From: Saccharopolyspora indica
GTDB taxonomy: Bacteria; Actinomycetota; Actinomycetes; Mycobacteriales; Pseudonocardiaceae
Assembly: GCF_027853965.1 (NCBI RefSeq)
Contig: NZ_JAQGLB010000010.1
Location: 124,001-188,000, forward strand
Length of the DNA stretch: 64,000 nt
Direction: 5' to 3'
Shown: piece by piece, positions 17,375-26,483 of the stretch
Position numbering within the stretch: the first letter of the stretch is position 1
Layout of the letters: each line of letters begins with the position of its first letter
The notes under the pieces: generated by a model
Seen by the model: only the letters and a program-made list of their open reading frames with translations
The model's database searches: none
Told to the model about the DNA's origin: nothing
Made by a program: the position numbers and the translations under genes

Positions 17375-18367
17375 TCAGGCGATCCGGACGCCGCGCGACA
17401 ACTTGTGCACGGGGGTGCGGAGGCGGCGCGCGCTCAGCGTCAGCGCACCGGCACCCACCAGCACGTTGAACCCGAGCCCGTAGGGCCACACGGCCGGGCT
17501 CGACGTCGGGGTTTCGGGGTCGTAGGTCTCGATGTCCGTGCGCATGGCGCGCGCCATGACACCGATGCTGGCCAGCGGGTCCGCGTCGACCACCGGCTCG
17601 TCCTTGCCGGTGTAGGGGTTGAACTGCATCGGCGGGGCCGGGGCCGCGTCGCCCAGGATGACGAACGGGTTCGGCGCCAGCAGCCACCACACGAGGTCCG
17701 GCTGCGCCATGGTTCTGGTGTAGGTCTGCCCCTCGACCGTGAAGTGCTTCTCCTGCATGGTCATCGGGAGCGACAGGAGGAAGGTGATCATCGTGCCCAC
17801 GGTCAGCGCGAACACCAGCAGGTAGGCCATCAGCGTCGAGGTGATCCCACGCGCGAACAGCGCCGACAGGCCTTGCGCCATCGCGCAGATCACGCCGATC
17901 AGCACCGCGACGACCGCGATCACCGCCAGGGCGCGCAGCGGACCGACACCGCCCTCCAGGACCGCCCACGCCACGAACGGCAGGGTCAGCGCCAGGAAGA
18001 CCAGCCCGGTGATCCAGGACGCCGCGAACTTGCCGAGCGTGATCTCCCACGCCGTCAGCGGCGTCACCTGCACCGTGGCGAGGGTGCCGCGCTCCCGGTC
18101 GCCGTTGATGGACTGCGCCGCCAGCGCCGGGGACACCAGCAGCGCCAGCCCGAGCACGAACAGCATGAGGCTGCCGAACAGCGGCAGGCCGATGTTGTCC
18201 ATGCCGATGTCGGAGGTCGCGCGCGCGACGCCCAGTCCGTACCGCAGCAGCCCGGTGAAGGCCGCGATGACGGCGACCCACGCGATCAGCAGCCAGCGCC
18301 ACCGGCCGGTGCGCAACCGCACCCGGAACTCCTGCGCGGCCACGATCTTGATCCCGCTGAGGGTCAT
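17375..18367 (-). CDS. ABC-2 type transporter permease
   Basis: 330 residues with a hydrophobic anchor near the N-terminus (WRWLLIAWVAVIAAFTGLL) and about six membrane segments. The run AAQSINGDRERGTLATVQVTPLTAWEITLGKFAASW is diagnostic of ABC-2 exporters of the NosY/CcmB-like group. A hydrophilic extracellular loop lies at about 215-285. It partners the ATPase encoded 115 bases upstream on the same strand to export an unknown substrate. Confidence 0.88.
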   Translation of the reverse strand: MTLSGIKIVAAQEFRVRLRTGRWRWLLIAWVAVIAAFTGLLRYGLGVARATSDIGMDNIGLPLFGSLMLFVLGLALLVSPALAAQSINGDRERGTLATVQVTPLTAWEITLGKFAASWITGLVFLALTLPFVAWAVLEGGVGPLRALAVIAVVAVLIGVICAMAQGLSALFARGITSTLMAYLLVFALTVGTMITFLLSLPMTMQEKHFTVEGQTYTRTMAQPDLVWWLLAPNPFVILGDAAPAPPMQFNPYTGKDEPVVDADPLASIGVMARAMRTDIETYDPETPTSSPAVWPYGLGFNVLVGAGALTLSARRLRTPVHKLSRGVRIA

Positions 18368-18482
18368 CGGCGGTCCCGCCTCTCCGCGTTTTTCAGTGGT
18401 GGTTGCGTTTGGCGTTGCTCTGCCGTTTTGGCGGTTTCTCGTGGCTGGGTTGCATCACGGTCCCCTGAGGTGCGGTTGGGCG

Positions 18483-19397
18483 TCATCGGCGCTCCTCGGT
18501 GTAGGCCAGGTAGGCGGACTCCAGGTGGTTGCCGACCGGGGCGAAGCTCGACACCCGCACGCCGTCGGCGATCAGCTGGGCGAGCAGCTCCGCCGCGGCC
18601 TGCTCGGACTCGACCTGCAGGTCGACGCCCGCGGAGTGCGCGGAGTGCTCGATCTCGCGCTGCGCCAGCGCGGCGGGCAGATCACCGGCGACCGCCCGCA
18701 CCCGCCAGGTGGCGCGGTGGTCGAGCTCGTCCATCCGGTGCTGCCCGGCGGTCTGCCCGCCGTTGATGAACACGACCCGGTCGGCGATCTCGGACAGCTC
18801 GCTCAGGATGTGGCTGGACACCAGCACCGCGGTGCCCTCGCCGGCCTGCGCGCGCAGCAGATCGCGCAGCTCCACGCGGGAGCGCGGGTCCAGCCCGGAA
18901 GCCGGTTCGTCGAGCAGCAGCACCGACGGCCGGTGCACCAGCGCGCGAGCCAGCGCGAGGCGCTGCTTCTGGCCTCGTGAGAGCACGTGCACCGGCTGGT
19001 CGGCGAATCCCGCGAGGCGAACCAGGGCGAGCAGCTCGGCGACCCGGGCGCGGGCGTCGGCGGCGGGCATCCGGTAGGCGGCGGCGAAGAAGGCCAGGTA
19101 CTCGCGGGTGGTCAGCTGGTCGTAGACGCCGAAGGTGTCGGGCATCCAGCCGAGCTGGCGGCGCACCGCGAGCGGATCGGCGACCGGGTCGGAACCCGCC
19201 ACCCGCAGCTCGCCGGAATCCGGTGCCAGCAGCGTGGCCAGCATCAGCAGCAACGTCGTCTTGCCCGCGCCGTTCGGCCCGACGAGGGCGGTGACCTCGC
19301 CGTAGGGGACGTCGAGATCGATTCCGCGCACGGCCTCCACCGCGCCGAACCGGCGTCGCACATCCCTGGCCAGGACGGCATGGTCCTGCGTAGGCAT
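18483..19397 (-). CDS. ABC transporter ATP-binding protein
   Basis: 304 residues. Walker A GPNGAGKTT at about 38-46. Q-loop region RRQLGWMPDTFGVYDQLTTREYLAFFA. A variant signature LSRGQKQRL (usually LSGGQ), Walker B VLLLDEPASGLD, and H-loop SSHILSEL. A C-terminal extension after residue 215 resembles the regulatory tail of ABC-2 exporter ATPases. It energises the permease at 17375-18367. Substrate not inferable. Confidence 0.92.
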   Translation of the reverse strand: MPTQDHAVLARDVRRRFGAVEAVRGIDLDVPYGEVTALVGPNGAGKTTLLLMLATLLAPDSGELRVAGSDPVADPLAVRRQLGWMPDTFGVYDQLTTREYLAFFAAAYRMPAADARARVAELLALVRLAGFADQPVHVLSRGQKQRLALARALVHRPSVLLLDEPASGLDPRSRVELRDLLRAQAGEGTAVLVSSHILSELSEIADRVVFINGGQTAGQHRMDELDHRATWRVRAVAGDLPAALAQREIEHSAHSAGVDLQVESEQAAAELLAQLIADGVRVSSFAPVGNHLESAYLAYTEERR

Positions 19398-19532
19398 CGT
19401 GTGGCACTCCTGATCGTTGATCTTGCGTCGTAGGACGCACCGGAGTGCGATCAGGTTGCGCGCCGAGTCGCCGATATCCGCGAGAAAGCGCTTTGCGGCC
19501 AGGTGGCGGGCGCGGTTGGCCCATCCGGGCGG

Positions 19533-19943
19533 TCAGGACTTGGTGCTCGGCTGGTCTGCTTTGCTCAGCGAGTTGAGCGCGTCGAGGGCCGAGGTCTTGG
19601 TCTCCTGGTCCACCGAGGTTCCTTCCGGGGCCGGTTGCAAGACCGTCTCCGACGGTGCGGCGACCGGTTCGAGGTCCGGGCGGGTGCGCTCGCGCGGGCG
19701 CTGCGGGACCGGCATCCGCGGGCGGGACTGCGGCGGCGGGACCGGTGCGCGCGGCGGCTGGCTCGCGCTGATGTAGAGCCCTTCCAGCACCAGCACGATG
19801 ATGCCGATCATCAGGGCGCCGATGGCCAGCCACAGGCCGGTCGGTTCGCCGCCGGACCACCAGAGCGCGCCTGCCGCGCCGCAGCCGGCACCGGCCGCGA
19901 TGGCCAGCAGGTGGAACAACAGGTGGACGGCGTAACCCCTCAC
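19533..19943 (-). CDS. Small membrane protein, function unknown
   Basis: 136 residues from a GTG at 19943 preceded by GGGGAGGTAA. Two adjacent hydrophobic segments (about 5-28 and 38-62, the second ending LEGLYI) are followed by a Pro/Arg-rich cytoplasmic tail (PPRAPVPPPQSRPRMPVPQ) and an acidic/serine end. I do not recognise a family. Same strand as, and upstream of, the ABC exporter, but 135 bases away, so operon membership is uncertain. Confidence 0.6.
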   Translation of the reverse strand: MRGYAVHLLFHLLAIAAGAGCGAAGALWWSGGEPTGLWLAIGALMIGIIVLVLEGLYISASQPPRAPVPPPQSRPRMPVPQRPRERTRPDLEPVAAPSETVLQPAPEGTSVDQETKTSALDALNSLSKADQPSTKS

Positions 19944-20325
19944 GACCCGATTACCTCCCCGTGCATCGATCGCGGTCCGCCGCCGGTGCGAACCGCGCTC
20001 GTCGGAATTGGGCGGCTGGTGCCGAACACGCACCCCGCTGCTGCTCGGTTGCCCGGTCGAGGGCCAGGTCACACCGCTCGAACGCGGTCGGAACTCCCGA
20101 TATCCGATGGTAGCGCCCGATCCGCGCGATCCGCCCGATCAAGGACTCCGCATCCGATATCACCTGTTCGGGCGACCGGGGCGGACGTGCCCAGCGGCCC
20201 CGACCAGCCCGTCCTACGGTGAATCCAAAGGGCCCCCGTTCACCCGCATCGGTGCGGTGCCGGTCGGCGCGTCTTGCCAGCCGCCGAAACACGAGGTGGC
20301 CCGGTCTTACGCATACGGGGGGTGG

Positions 20326-20631
20326 GTGCCGGTGATCAACTCGCTGGCTGGATTCGCGTTGGCCGCATCGATCGGGCTGGGTGCGCTCCTCGGCTCGCCG
20401 CTGCTGATGTCCTGGGTCGAGCACCGGATGCTCGGCAGGCGCGCGCCCGCCGCGGGCAGGCACCGCCGCCAGGCCGTCCGGCCCAACCTGCTGGTCGTCC
20501 GGTGGCGCTACGCGATCCCGGTGCCGCGCCGGGTTCCGGCGGGCGGGCCCGGTGCCATGCGCAAGCCCGGCCCGAGACGCTCCTTCGACCGGCCTACACC
20601 GGTGCCATGCCGGGCGAAGCAACACAGCTGA
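20326..20631 (+). CDS. Hypothetical small membrane protein
   Basis: 101 residues from GTG 20326 (GTG 20332 is equally possible), with a GGGGGGTGG-like site. One hydrophobic segment (SLAGFALAASIGLGALLGSPLLM) is followed by a basic tail. The 3' end overlaps the convergent DUF952 gene by 38 bases. No family recognised. The hydrophobic N-terminus and ribosome site favour a real gene, but the tail could be fortuitous. Confidence 0.35.
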   Translation: MPVINSLAGFALAASIGLGALLGSPLLMSWVEHRMLGRRAPAAGRHRRQAVRPNLLVVRWRYAIPVPRRVPAGGPGAMRKPGPRRSFDRPTPVPCRAKQHS

Positions 20632-21337
20632 CCAGGGTTTCGACCGTCGCGGCGGCCTGCGCCCGGTACCAGACCCCGCCGGGGACCACCAGCTGCGGCG
20701 ACTGCCCGGCGCCCGCGCCCAGCACGCGCTGCTCGGGCTCGGCCGGTTCCGGCCCGTCGCCGCCCAGCAGGAGGACCAGCGGGCCGCCCCGGTGCCACAG
20801 CCACAGCACGTCGGAGTCCACCGACCGCCATTCCGAGCGCTGGGCGGGCGGCAGCAGGAAGTAGCCGGCCGTGGCCACCGGCCGCGATCCGCCCTGCGGG
20901 CTGGTCCAGGTGCGCCGGTGCCAGCCGCCCGACGGGTGCGGCAGCAGGTCGAACTCCTCGGCGGTCCGGTTGCGGGTCTCCAGCGAGACGAAGTCACCCG
21001 CCTGATCGCGCCGCGCGTAGCGGACGCCGATCACCGCGCTGCGCTCCAGCGGGCCGTAGACGTGCGGGAACAGCTGGTCGGGGGAGAAGCTGTACGGCGG
21101 CGAGGGGTGGGCGGGCTCCCAGCGCACGGGTGCGGAGAGCTTCGCCGGATCGAGCTCCAGCGCGATCATCGGCTCGGTGGCCGGGCGGAACACGGTGTTG
21201 GCGACGGCGAGTGCGGTGCGCACGTCCTGCGAGCAGTGCACGAAGCCGTCCGTCTGGAGGCTGGCGACCCGGATCGGCGAGTCGCGGTCGGCGTGGAAGG
21301 CGCTCAGCGGCAGCAGATGCAGCAGCGTCGAAGTCAC
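20594..21337 (-). CDS. DUF952-cupin (DUF985) fusion protein
   Basis: 247 residues from GTG 21337. Residues 1-110 form DUF952 (LLHLLPLSAFHADR, GFVHCSQ, FPHVYGPLERSAVIGV), a small fold often annotated as glutathione S-transferase-associated. Residues about 125-245 match the cupin_5/DUF985 type (FDLLPHPSGGWHRRTW, ATAGYFLLPPAQRSEWR, DVLWLWHRGGPLVL, PQLVVPGGVWY). Both parts are normally separate proteins. The enzymatic role of either is not established. Convergent with a small predicted membrane protein. Confidence 0.75.
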   Translation of the reverse strand: MTSTLLHLLPLSAFHADRDSPIRVASLQTDGFVHCSQDVRTALAVANTVFRPATEPMIALELDPAKLSAPVRWEPAHPSPPYSFSPDQLFPHVYGPLERSAVIGVRYARRDQAGDFVSLETRNRTAEEFDLLPHPSGGWHRRTWTSPQGGSRPVATAGYFLLPPAQRSEWRSVDSDVLWLWHRGGPLVLLLGGDGPEPAEPEQRVLGAGAGQSPQLVVPGGVWYRAQAAATVETLVSCVASPGMAPV

Positions 21338-21416
21338 CCCGACAGTTTCCCGCTTCCGCCCAGGATGGCGCGCCGGTGTCCGGGCTCGTTCGGCGCGAGC
21401 CCCATAAGATCGGGAC

Positions 21417-22397
21417 ATGGCGATTCGGGTTGCGGTGCTGGACGACTACCAGGACGTCGCGCGGGACTGCGCGGACTGGGGTTCGCTGCCCGCGCAGGTC
21501 GAGTTCTTCCACGAGCACATCGCCGACCAGGCGGAGCTGGTGCGCAGGCTGGAGCCCTTCGAGGTGGTCGCGGCGATGCGCGAGCGCACCGCGTTCCCGC
21601 GCGAGGTGCTCGCGGCGCTGCCGAACCTGAAGCTGCTGGTGACCACCGGCATGCGCAACGCGTCGATCGACATGGCCGCGGCGCGCGAGCTGGGCGTCGT
21701 CGTCTCCGGCACCGGGGGAGCGGGCGCGGAGCGCGCGTGGGCGCCGACTGCCGAGCTGACCTGGGGGCTGATCTTCGCGCTGCTGCGCAAGATCCCGGAG
21801 GAGGACCGGTCGATCCGGGAGGGCGGCTGGCAGCGCGGCGTCGGCCTGGAGGTCGTGGGGCGGACGCTGGGCGTGCTCGGGCTGGGGCGGCTGGGCTCGC
21901 AGGTCGCCGCCGTCGGGCGGGCGTTTGGCATGGACGTGATCGCCTGGAGCCAGAACCTCACCGACGAGGCCGCGGCGGCGGCCGGTGCGCGGCGGGTGGA
22001 CGAGGACGAGCTGTTCGCCGCCTCCGACGTGCTGACCATCCACACCGTGCTCAGCCGCCGGACCCGCGGCCTGGTCGGCGCCGCCGAGCTGGCGCTGATG
22101 CGCCCGACCGCGTACCTGATCAACACCTCGCGCGGGCCGATCGTCGACGAGGCCGCGCTGCGAGCGGCGCTGCACGAGGGGCGGCTCGCCGGTGCGGGCA
22201 TCGACGTCTTCGCCCAGGAGCCCCTCCCTGCGGACGACCCGTGGCGCACCACGCCGCGCACGGTGCTCACCCCGCACCTGGGCTACGTCACCGAAGACAC
22301 CTACCGGGCCTTCTACACCGACACCGTCGAAGACATCGCGGCCCACCTGCGCGGCACCCCGATCCGCGTCCTCAACGCCGGTGAAGGGCACCTTTAG
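21417..22397 (+). CDS. D-2-hydroxyacid dehydrogenase (D-3-phosphoglycerate dehydrogenase-like)
   Basis: 326 residues. NAD-binding Rossmann GRTLGVLGLGRLGSQVAAVGRAFGM (about 147-171). The catalytic Arg lies in the INTSRGPIVDEAAL run, Glu in the DVFAQEPLP segment, and His in LTPHLGYVT, the classic D-isomer hydroxyacid dehydrogenase triad. It reduces a 2-oxoacid or oxidises a D-2-hydroxyacid with NAD(P). It lacks the ACT domain of full-length SerA, so a different substrate is likely. The last codons (GEGHL) and the TAG stop are supplied by palindromic repeat copy E. Confidence 0.88.
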   Translation: MAIRVAVLDDYQDVARDCADWGSLPAQVEFFHEHIADQAELVRRLEPFEVVAAMRERTAFPREVLAALPNLKLLVTTGMRNASIDMAAARELGVVVSGTGGAGAERAWAPTAELTWGLIFALLRKIPEEDRSIREGGWQRGVGLEVVGRTLGVLGLGRLGSQVAAVGRAFGMDVIAWSQNLTDEAAAAAGARRVDEDELFAASDVLTIHTVLSRRTRGLVGAAELALMRPTAYLINTSRGPIVDEAALRAALHEGRLAGAGIDVFAQEPLPADDPWRTTPRTVLTPHLGYVTEDTYRAFYTDTVEDIAAHLRGTPIRVLNAGEGHL

Positions 22398-22430
22398 GCA
22401 AGTAAATTGCTAAAAGGTGCCCTTCACCGG
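22378..22430. repeat. Dispersed palindromic repeat, copy E
   Basis: 18-bp perfect stem: arms 22378-22395 and 22413-22430 (CCGGTGAAGGGCACCTTT and complement). It overlaps the last seven codons of the hydroxyacid dehydrogenase gene, including its stop. Confidence 0.9.
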
Positions 22431-22523
22431 GCTGTCGCCGATCGTGCGAATCGGGCACTGATACGGCTTCCGTCTGGATGACGACTCGGCCTTGACGGCT
22501 GGAGAGACGCAGATCACAGTCAT

Positions 22524-22537
22524 ACCAACCAGTCGGT
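22524..22537. promoter_or_regulatory. Quasi-palindrome ACCAACCAGTCGGT before the MHS symporter
   Basis: Ten of fourteen positions pair. It resembles TetR-type operators of the form ACCnACCGGTnGGT and lies 40 bases before the transporter start. No regulator gene is adjacent. Confidence 0.25.
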
Positions 22538-22576
22538 CTGATCTTCGTCTCCAGCCCAGCCGAGGGGAGCCCGCCC

Positions 22577-23908
22577 ATGACTGCCGGTGCACCAGCCGAA
22601 CGAACCCCGGGAACGCCGAAGAAGCTGCTGATCGCGGCGCTGATCGCCAGTTCGATCGAGTGGTACGACTTCTTCATCTACGCCACGGCCGCGGCGCTGG
22701 TCTTCGGCCACCTGTTCTTCCCGGGCGCGAGCCCGCTGATCGGCGTGCTGCTGTCGTTCGCCACCTTCTGGGCCGGGTTCATCGCCCGGCCGATCGGCGG
22801 GCTGGTCTTCGGCCACCTCGGCGACAAGGCCGGCCGCAAGCCGGCGGTGGTGACCTGCCTGGTCATGATGGGTGCGGCGACCTTCCTGATCGGGGTGCTG
22901 CCCGGTGCGGCGACGATCGGCGTGGCCGCGCCGGTCCTGCTGGTGGTGCTGCGGTTCCTGCAGGGCATCGCTGTCGGCGGGCAGTGGGGCGGGATCGTGC
23001 TGCTGCTGACCGAGAACGCCGACGGCGGGCGGCGGGGCATGGCGGGCACCTTCGGCCAGATGGGCGTCCCGCTGGGCGTCATCCTCGGCAACGTGGTGTT
23101 CCTGGTGGTCGGCGCCGCGCTGAGCCCGGAGGCGTTCCTGGCGTGGGGCTGGCGGATCCCGTTCCTGGCGAGCGCGGTGCTGGCTCCGGTGGTGCTGTTC
23201 ATCCAGCTGAAGATCGAGGACACCCCGGTGTTCCGCGACCTGCGGGAGCGCAAGGAGAAGCGGGACGAGCAGGTCGTGCGGGCACCGCTGGTGGAGGTCC
23301 TGCGGACCCGCAAGCGGACCGTGCTGCTCGGCGCCGGTCTGCTGTTCGCCACCAACTCGATCTTCTACATCAGCATCTCGGGGCTGCTGGACTACGGAAC
23401 GCGCGAGCTGGGCATGCCGCGCCAGACGCTGCTCGCGATCTCCCTGGTGTCCTCGCTGGTCGGCGTCTTCGTGATCTTCCTCAGCGGTGCGCTGTCGGAC
23501 CGCTGGGGCCGCCGCCCGCTGATCCTGGCCGGTGCCGGGCTGCTCGCGGTGTGGGCGTTCCCGTTCTTCTGGCTGGTGGACACCGCGACCGTGCTCGGCG
23601 TGGCGGTCGCGGCCGCGGTGGGCAGCATCGGGTCGAGCCTGACCTACGGCCCGCTGGCGGCCTACCTCAGCGAGCTGTTCGAGCCCCGCGTGCGCTACTC
23701 CGGCGCGTCCCTGGCCTACCAGCTGGCGGCGATCCTGGTCAGCGGCGGAACGCCGTTCATCATGACGGCGCTGCTGGCGGCGACGGGCAGCTCGGCATCG
23801 GTCTCGGCGTACCTGCTCCTGATGGGCCTGTGCACCCTGGCCTCGGCCCTCCTGCTCCGCGAGACCCGCCCGGAACCCCACTTCCGAGCAACCGCCACCA
23901 AACCCTGA
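22577..23908 (+). CDS. MFS metabolite:H+ symporter (MHS family)
   Basis: 443 residues with 12 predicted membrane segments. SSIEWYDFFIYATAAALVFGHLFFP at the start and RPIGGLVFGHLGDKAGRK in the first cytoplasmic loop are hallmarks of the MHS group (ShiA, KgtP, ProP). FLQGIAVGGQWGG is the helix-4 signature, and DRWGRRP the repeated loop motif. Imports an organic acid or betaine-type osmolyte with protons; betaine uptake would suit the neighbouring dimethylglycine/sarcosine genes but is only a guess. ATG 22577 has a GGGGAG site. A palindromic repeat lies just after the stop. Confidence 0.9.
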   Translation: MTAGAPAERTPGTPKKLLIAALIASSIEWYDFFIYATAAALVFGHLFFPGASPLIGVLLSFATFWAGFIARPIGGLVFGHLGDKAGRKPAVVTCLVMMGAATFLIGVLPGAATIGVAAPVLLVVLRFLQGIAVGGQWGGIVLLLTENADGGRRGMAGTFGQMGVPLGVILGNVVFLVVGAALSPEAFLAWGWRIPFLASAVLAPVVLFIQLKIEDTPVFRDLRERKEKRDEQVVRAPLVEVLRTRKRTVLLGAGLLFATNSIFYISISGLLDYGTRELGMPRQTLLAISLVSSLVGVFVIFLSGALSDRWGRRPLILAGAGLLAVWAFPFFWLVDTATVLGVAVAAAVGSIGSSLTYGPLAAYLSELFEPRVRYSGASLAYQLAAILVSGGTPFIMTALLAATGSSASVSAYLLLMGLCTLASALLLRETRPEPHFRATATKP

Positions 23909-23937
23909 CCCCAGCACCGATCGAGTGAAGGAAGACG

Positions 23938-23988
23938 AGGTGAAGGGCACCTTTCACCAAGTTACTTGGCGGAAGGTGCCCTTCACCT
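23938..23988. repeat. Dispersed palindromic repeat, copy F
   Basis: 16-bp stem AGGTGAAGGGCACCTT (23938-23953) / AAGGTGCCCTTCACCT (23973-23988), between the convergent MHS symporter and LLM oxidoreductase genes. Confidence 0.88.
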
Positions 23989-24005
23989 TTCACTTGACGG
24001 TGCGG

Positions 24006-25052
24006 TCAGACGTCGGTGGCGAGCTGCTTGACCTGCTCGATGAGCTTGGCGCGGGTCTCGGAGTCGCCGGCGAGCGGGGTGACGTTGAGGGTCGTCACGC
24101 CCGATTCCTTCATGGCCGCCAGCCGCTCCTTGACGTGGCTCTCCGGGCCGATCAGGGAGGTCTTCTCCAGCAGGTCGCGCGGGACCGCCGCGGCGGCCTC
24201 CTCCTTGCGGCCGCTGAGGTAGAGGTCCTGGATCAGCTCCGCCTCGGCCTCGTAGCCGTAGCGGCGGGCGAGGTTGTTGTAGAAGTTCTTGCCCTTCGCG
24301 CCCATCCCGCCGACGTAGAGCGCCACGTGCGGGCGGACGAAGTCGAGCAGGTCCTCCAGGCCCTCGCCGATGGCCAGCGGTGCCTGGGCGACCACGTCCA
24401 GCGGCGGCAGCGACGCGTCGCGCTTGGCCTTGCCCGCCGCCAGCGGCTCGCCCCAGACCTCGCCGGCGCGCTCCGGCAGGTAGAAGATCGGCTCCCACGC
24501 CTCGGCGATCTCGGCGACCAGCTCGACGTTCTTCGGGCCGATGGCGGCGATCATGATCGGGATCCGCTCGCGCACCGGGTGGTTGATCAGCTTCAGCGGC
24601 TTGCCCAGCCCGGTGCCCTGCTCGGCGGGCAGCGGGATGGCGTAGTGCTTGCCGCTGTGCTCGACCTTCTCCCGCCGCCACACCTGGCGGCAGATGTCGA
24701 CGATCTCGCGGGTGCGGCCCAGCGGTGCGTGGTAGGGCACGCCGTGGAAGCCCTCGATGACCTGCGGTCCGGATGCGCCGATGCCCAGCGTGAAGCGGCC
24801 GTCGGAGACGTAGTCCATGCCCGCGGCGGTCATCGCGGTCAGGGTGGGCGTGCGGGTGTAGATCTGCAGGATGCCGGAGGCGATCTCCAGGCGTTCGGTG
24901 CGGGCGGCGATGAAGCCCATCTGGCTGACCGCGTCGAACGAGTACGCCTCCGGGACGTAGACGATGTCCAGCCCGGCCTTCTCGTAGGTGGCCAGGTCGT
25001 CGACGGTTTCCTTGAAGCCCCCGCTGTAGTTCAGCGGCATCCCGATGCGCAT
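24006..25052 (-). CDS. LLM-class F420-dependent oxidoreductase
   Basis: 348 residues with a TIM-barrel luciferase-like sequence: GMPLNYSGGFKETVDDLATYEKAGLDIVYVPEAYSFD in pieces, ASGILQIYTRTP, FTLGIGASGPQVIEGFHG (F420/FMN phosphate-binding region) and VREGIPIMIAAIGPKN-like runs. The ATG is preceded by GGAAGGA. Such enzymes use coenzyme F420 in actinomycetes for hydride transfer to varied substrates. Stands alone; convergent with the MHS symporter across repeat copy F. Confidence 0.88.
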   Translation of the reverse strand: MRIGMPLNYSGGFKETVDDLATYEKAGLDIVYVPEAYSFDAVSQMGFIAARTERLEIASGILQIYTRTPTLTAMTAAGMDYVSDGRFTLGIGASGPQVIEGFHGVPYHAPLGRTREIVDICRQVWRREKVEHSGKHYAIPLPAEQGTGLGKPLKLINHPVRERIPIMIAAIGPKNVELVAEIAEAWEPIFYLPERAGEVWGEPLAAGKAKRDASLPPLDVVAQAPLAIGEGLEDLLDFVRPHVALYVGGMGAKGKNFYNNLARRYGYEAEAELIQDLYLSGRKEEAAAAVPRDLLEKTSLIGPESHVKERLAAMKESGVTTLNVTPLAGDSETRAKLIEQVKQLATDV

Positions 25053-25300
25053 CGGCCGTCCTTCCGGTTTGCGGCAGCGGCGCTGTCCAGCCGGGCACGC
25101 CGCCGAGGTCGTGCGGAGAGGTTACCGCCGAGTAGGGGGTGGCGTGAATCGCCTCGCCCGGCCGTGGATGTGACCGAAATCTCAGGAAAAGGTCGGTCTG
25201 GCCGGTTTTCCGGACGCTCGGGCCCCGACAATGGGAGCATGTCGCCCCACTACCGCATCGAAGCGCCGAACAGGCCGCGCGGTGCGCGGGTGGGCCGGGC

Positions 25301-26266
25301 ATGAAGCTCGCCCTGCTGGACATCGGATCCACTGCTGCGCGCCTGGAGATCGTCGACCTCGGCCGGTCCCGGATGCCGCGAGCGGACTGGAGCGTCAAGG
25401 CCCGCACCCGCCTCGCCGAGCGCACCGGAGTCGACGGCGTCGTCGACGAGCGCGGCGTGGAGCTGGCGGTGCGCGCGGTGCAGCACTGCGTGCGCGCTGC
25501 CGCCGACCAGCGGCCGGACACGCTGGTCGCGTTCGGCACGTCCGCGGTGCGCGACGCGGCGAACGGCGCGCGGCTGCGCGAGGAGCTCAGCGAGGCCGCC
25601 GGAGTGCGGATCGGCGTGCTCAGCCCGCGCGACGAAGCCGCCGTCACCTACCACGCGGCCCGGCGCTGGCACGCGCGCTGCGGGCAGCCGATGACCACTG
25701 TGGACATCGGCGGCGGCACCATCGACGTGGCCACCGGGCTGGACCTGGAGCCCGCCGACGTGGTGTCGCTGCCCATCGGTGCGGTGCGGCTGACCAGGCA
25801 GTACCTGCCGGACGATCCGCCGCACCCGCAGCAGGTCGACGAGCTGGTCGAGGCCGTGCGGCGCACCATCTCGCGCTCGCTGAGCCGCTTCGCCGAGGCC
25901 GATCTGGGACACCCGGTGGCGCTGTCGAAGGTGCTGCGGCAGCTGGCGGTGCTCACCGAGAGCACGCCGGACCGCCTCGCCCGTCACCCCGACCGCCTCT
26001 CGCGCGCCAAGCTGCGCCCGTGGATCCCGCGGCTGGCCGAGCTCGACCAGGCCCAGCGCGCGGCGCTGCCCGGCGTTTCGCGCAGCCGCGCCCGGCGGAT
26101 CCTGGCCGGTGCGATCGTGGCGGAGCTCATCCTGCGCACCATCGGCGTGGACGAGCTGGAGATCTGCCCGTGGGGCCTGCGGGAAGGCCTGGTCTTCCGG
26201 TTCGCCGAGGCGCACGGCGAGGCCGACGGCGACGTCCGCGAGCTGATGACGACCCTGTTCCGCTGA
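25301..26266 (+). CDS. Ppx/GppA-family phosphatase (exopolyphosphatase-like)
   Basis: 321 residues, the usual length for actinobacterial Ppx-type ASKHA proteins. Phosphate-1 motif LLDIGSTAARLEIVD at 5-19; FGTSAVRDAANG; SPRDEAAVTYHAAR (phosphate-binding loop region); MTTVDIGGGTIDVATG (phosphate-2); and ARRILAGAIVAELILRTIGVDELEICPWGLREGLVFR in pieces at the C-terminus. Hydrolyses inorganic polyphosphate or pppGpp. GGSTID is the commoner form; here GGGTID. Monocistronic. Confidence 0.9.
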   Translation: MKLALLDIGSTAARLEIVDLGRSRMPRADWSVKARTRLAERTGVDGVVDERGVELAVRAVQHCVRAAADQRPDTLVAFGTSAVRDAANGARLREELSEAAGVRIGVLSPRDEAAVTYHAARRWHARCGQPMTTVDIGGGTIDVATGLDLEPADVVSLPIGAVRLTRQYLPDDPPHPQQVDELVEAVRRTISRSLSRFAEADLGHPVALSKVLRQLAVLTESTPDRLARHPDRLSRAKLRPWIPRLAELDQAQRAALPGVSRSRARRILAGAIVAELILRTIGVDELEICPWGLREGLVFRFAEAHGEADGDVRELMTTLFR

Positions 26267-26343
26267 CGCCGAAGCGGCGCGCGACCCCCGGATGCCGGTA
26301 GCGTCGGGATCGTTCACGATCGAGACGCCGGAGGGAGTTCCAG

Positions 26344-26472
26344 TTGCCCTTTCGCATCGCGGAACCGCCGGCGGCGAGCGCGTGGCGCTCCGGTCGCGGT
26401 GAACCCGCGGCGAGCGGTGGACGTGCTCGACAGCAGGGTGAGCGGCCCGCACCGCTCGCGGACGAATCGTAG
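26344..26472 (+). CDS. Possible 42-residue small protein
   Basis: A TTG start at 26344 follows a good GGAGGGAG site and opens a 43-codon frame rich in Ala, Arg and Pro, ending 11 bases before the holin-like gene. The Shine-Dalgarno is the main support. No family recognised; it may be only leader sequence. Confidence 0.2.
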   Translation: MPFRIAEPPAASAWRSGRGEPAASGGRARQQGERPAPLADES

Positions 26473-26483
26473 GGGGACCTGAC

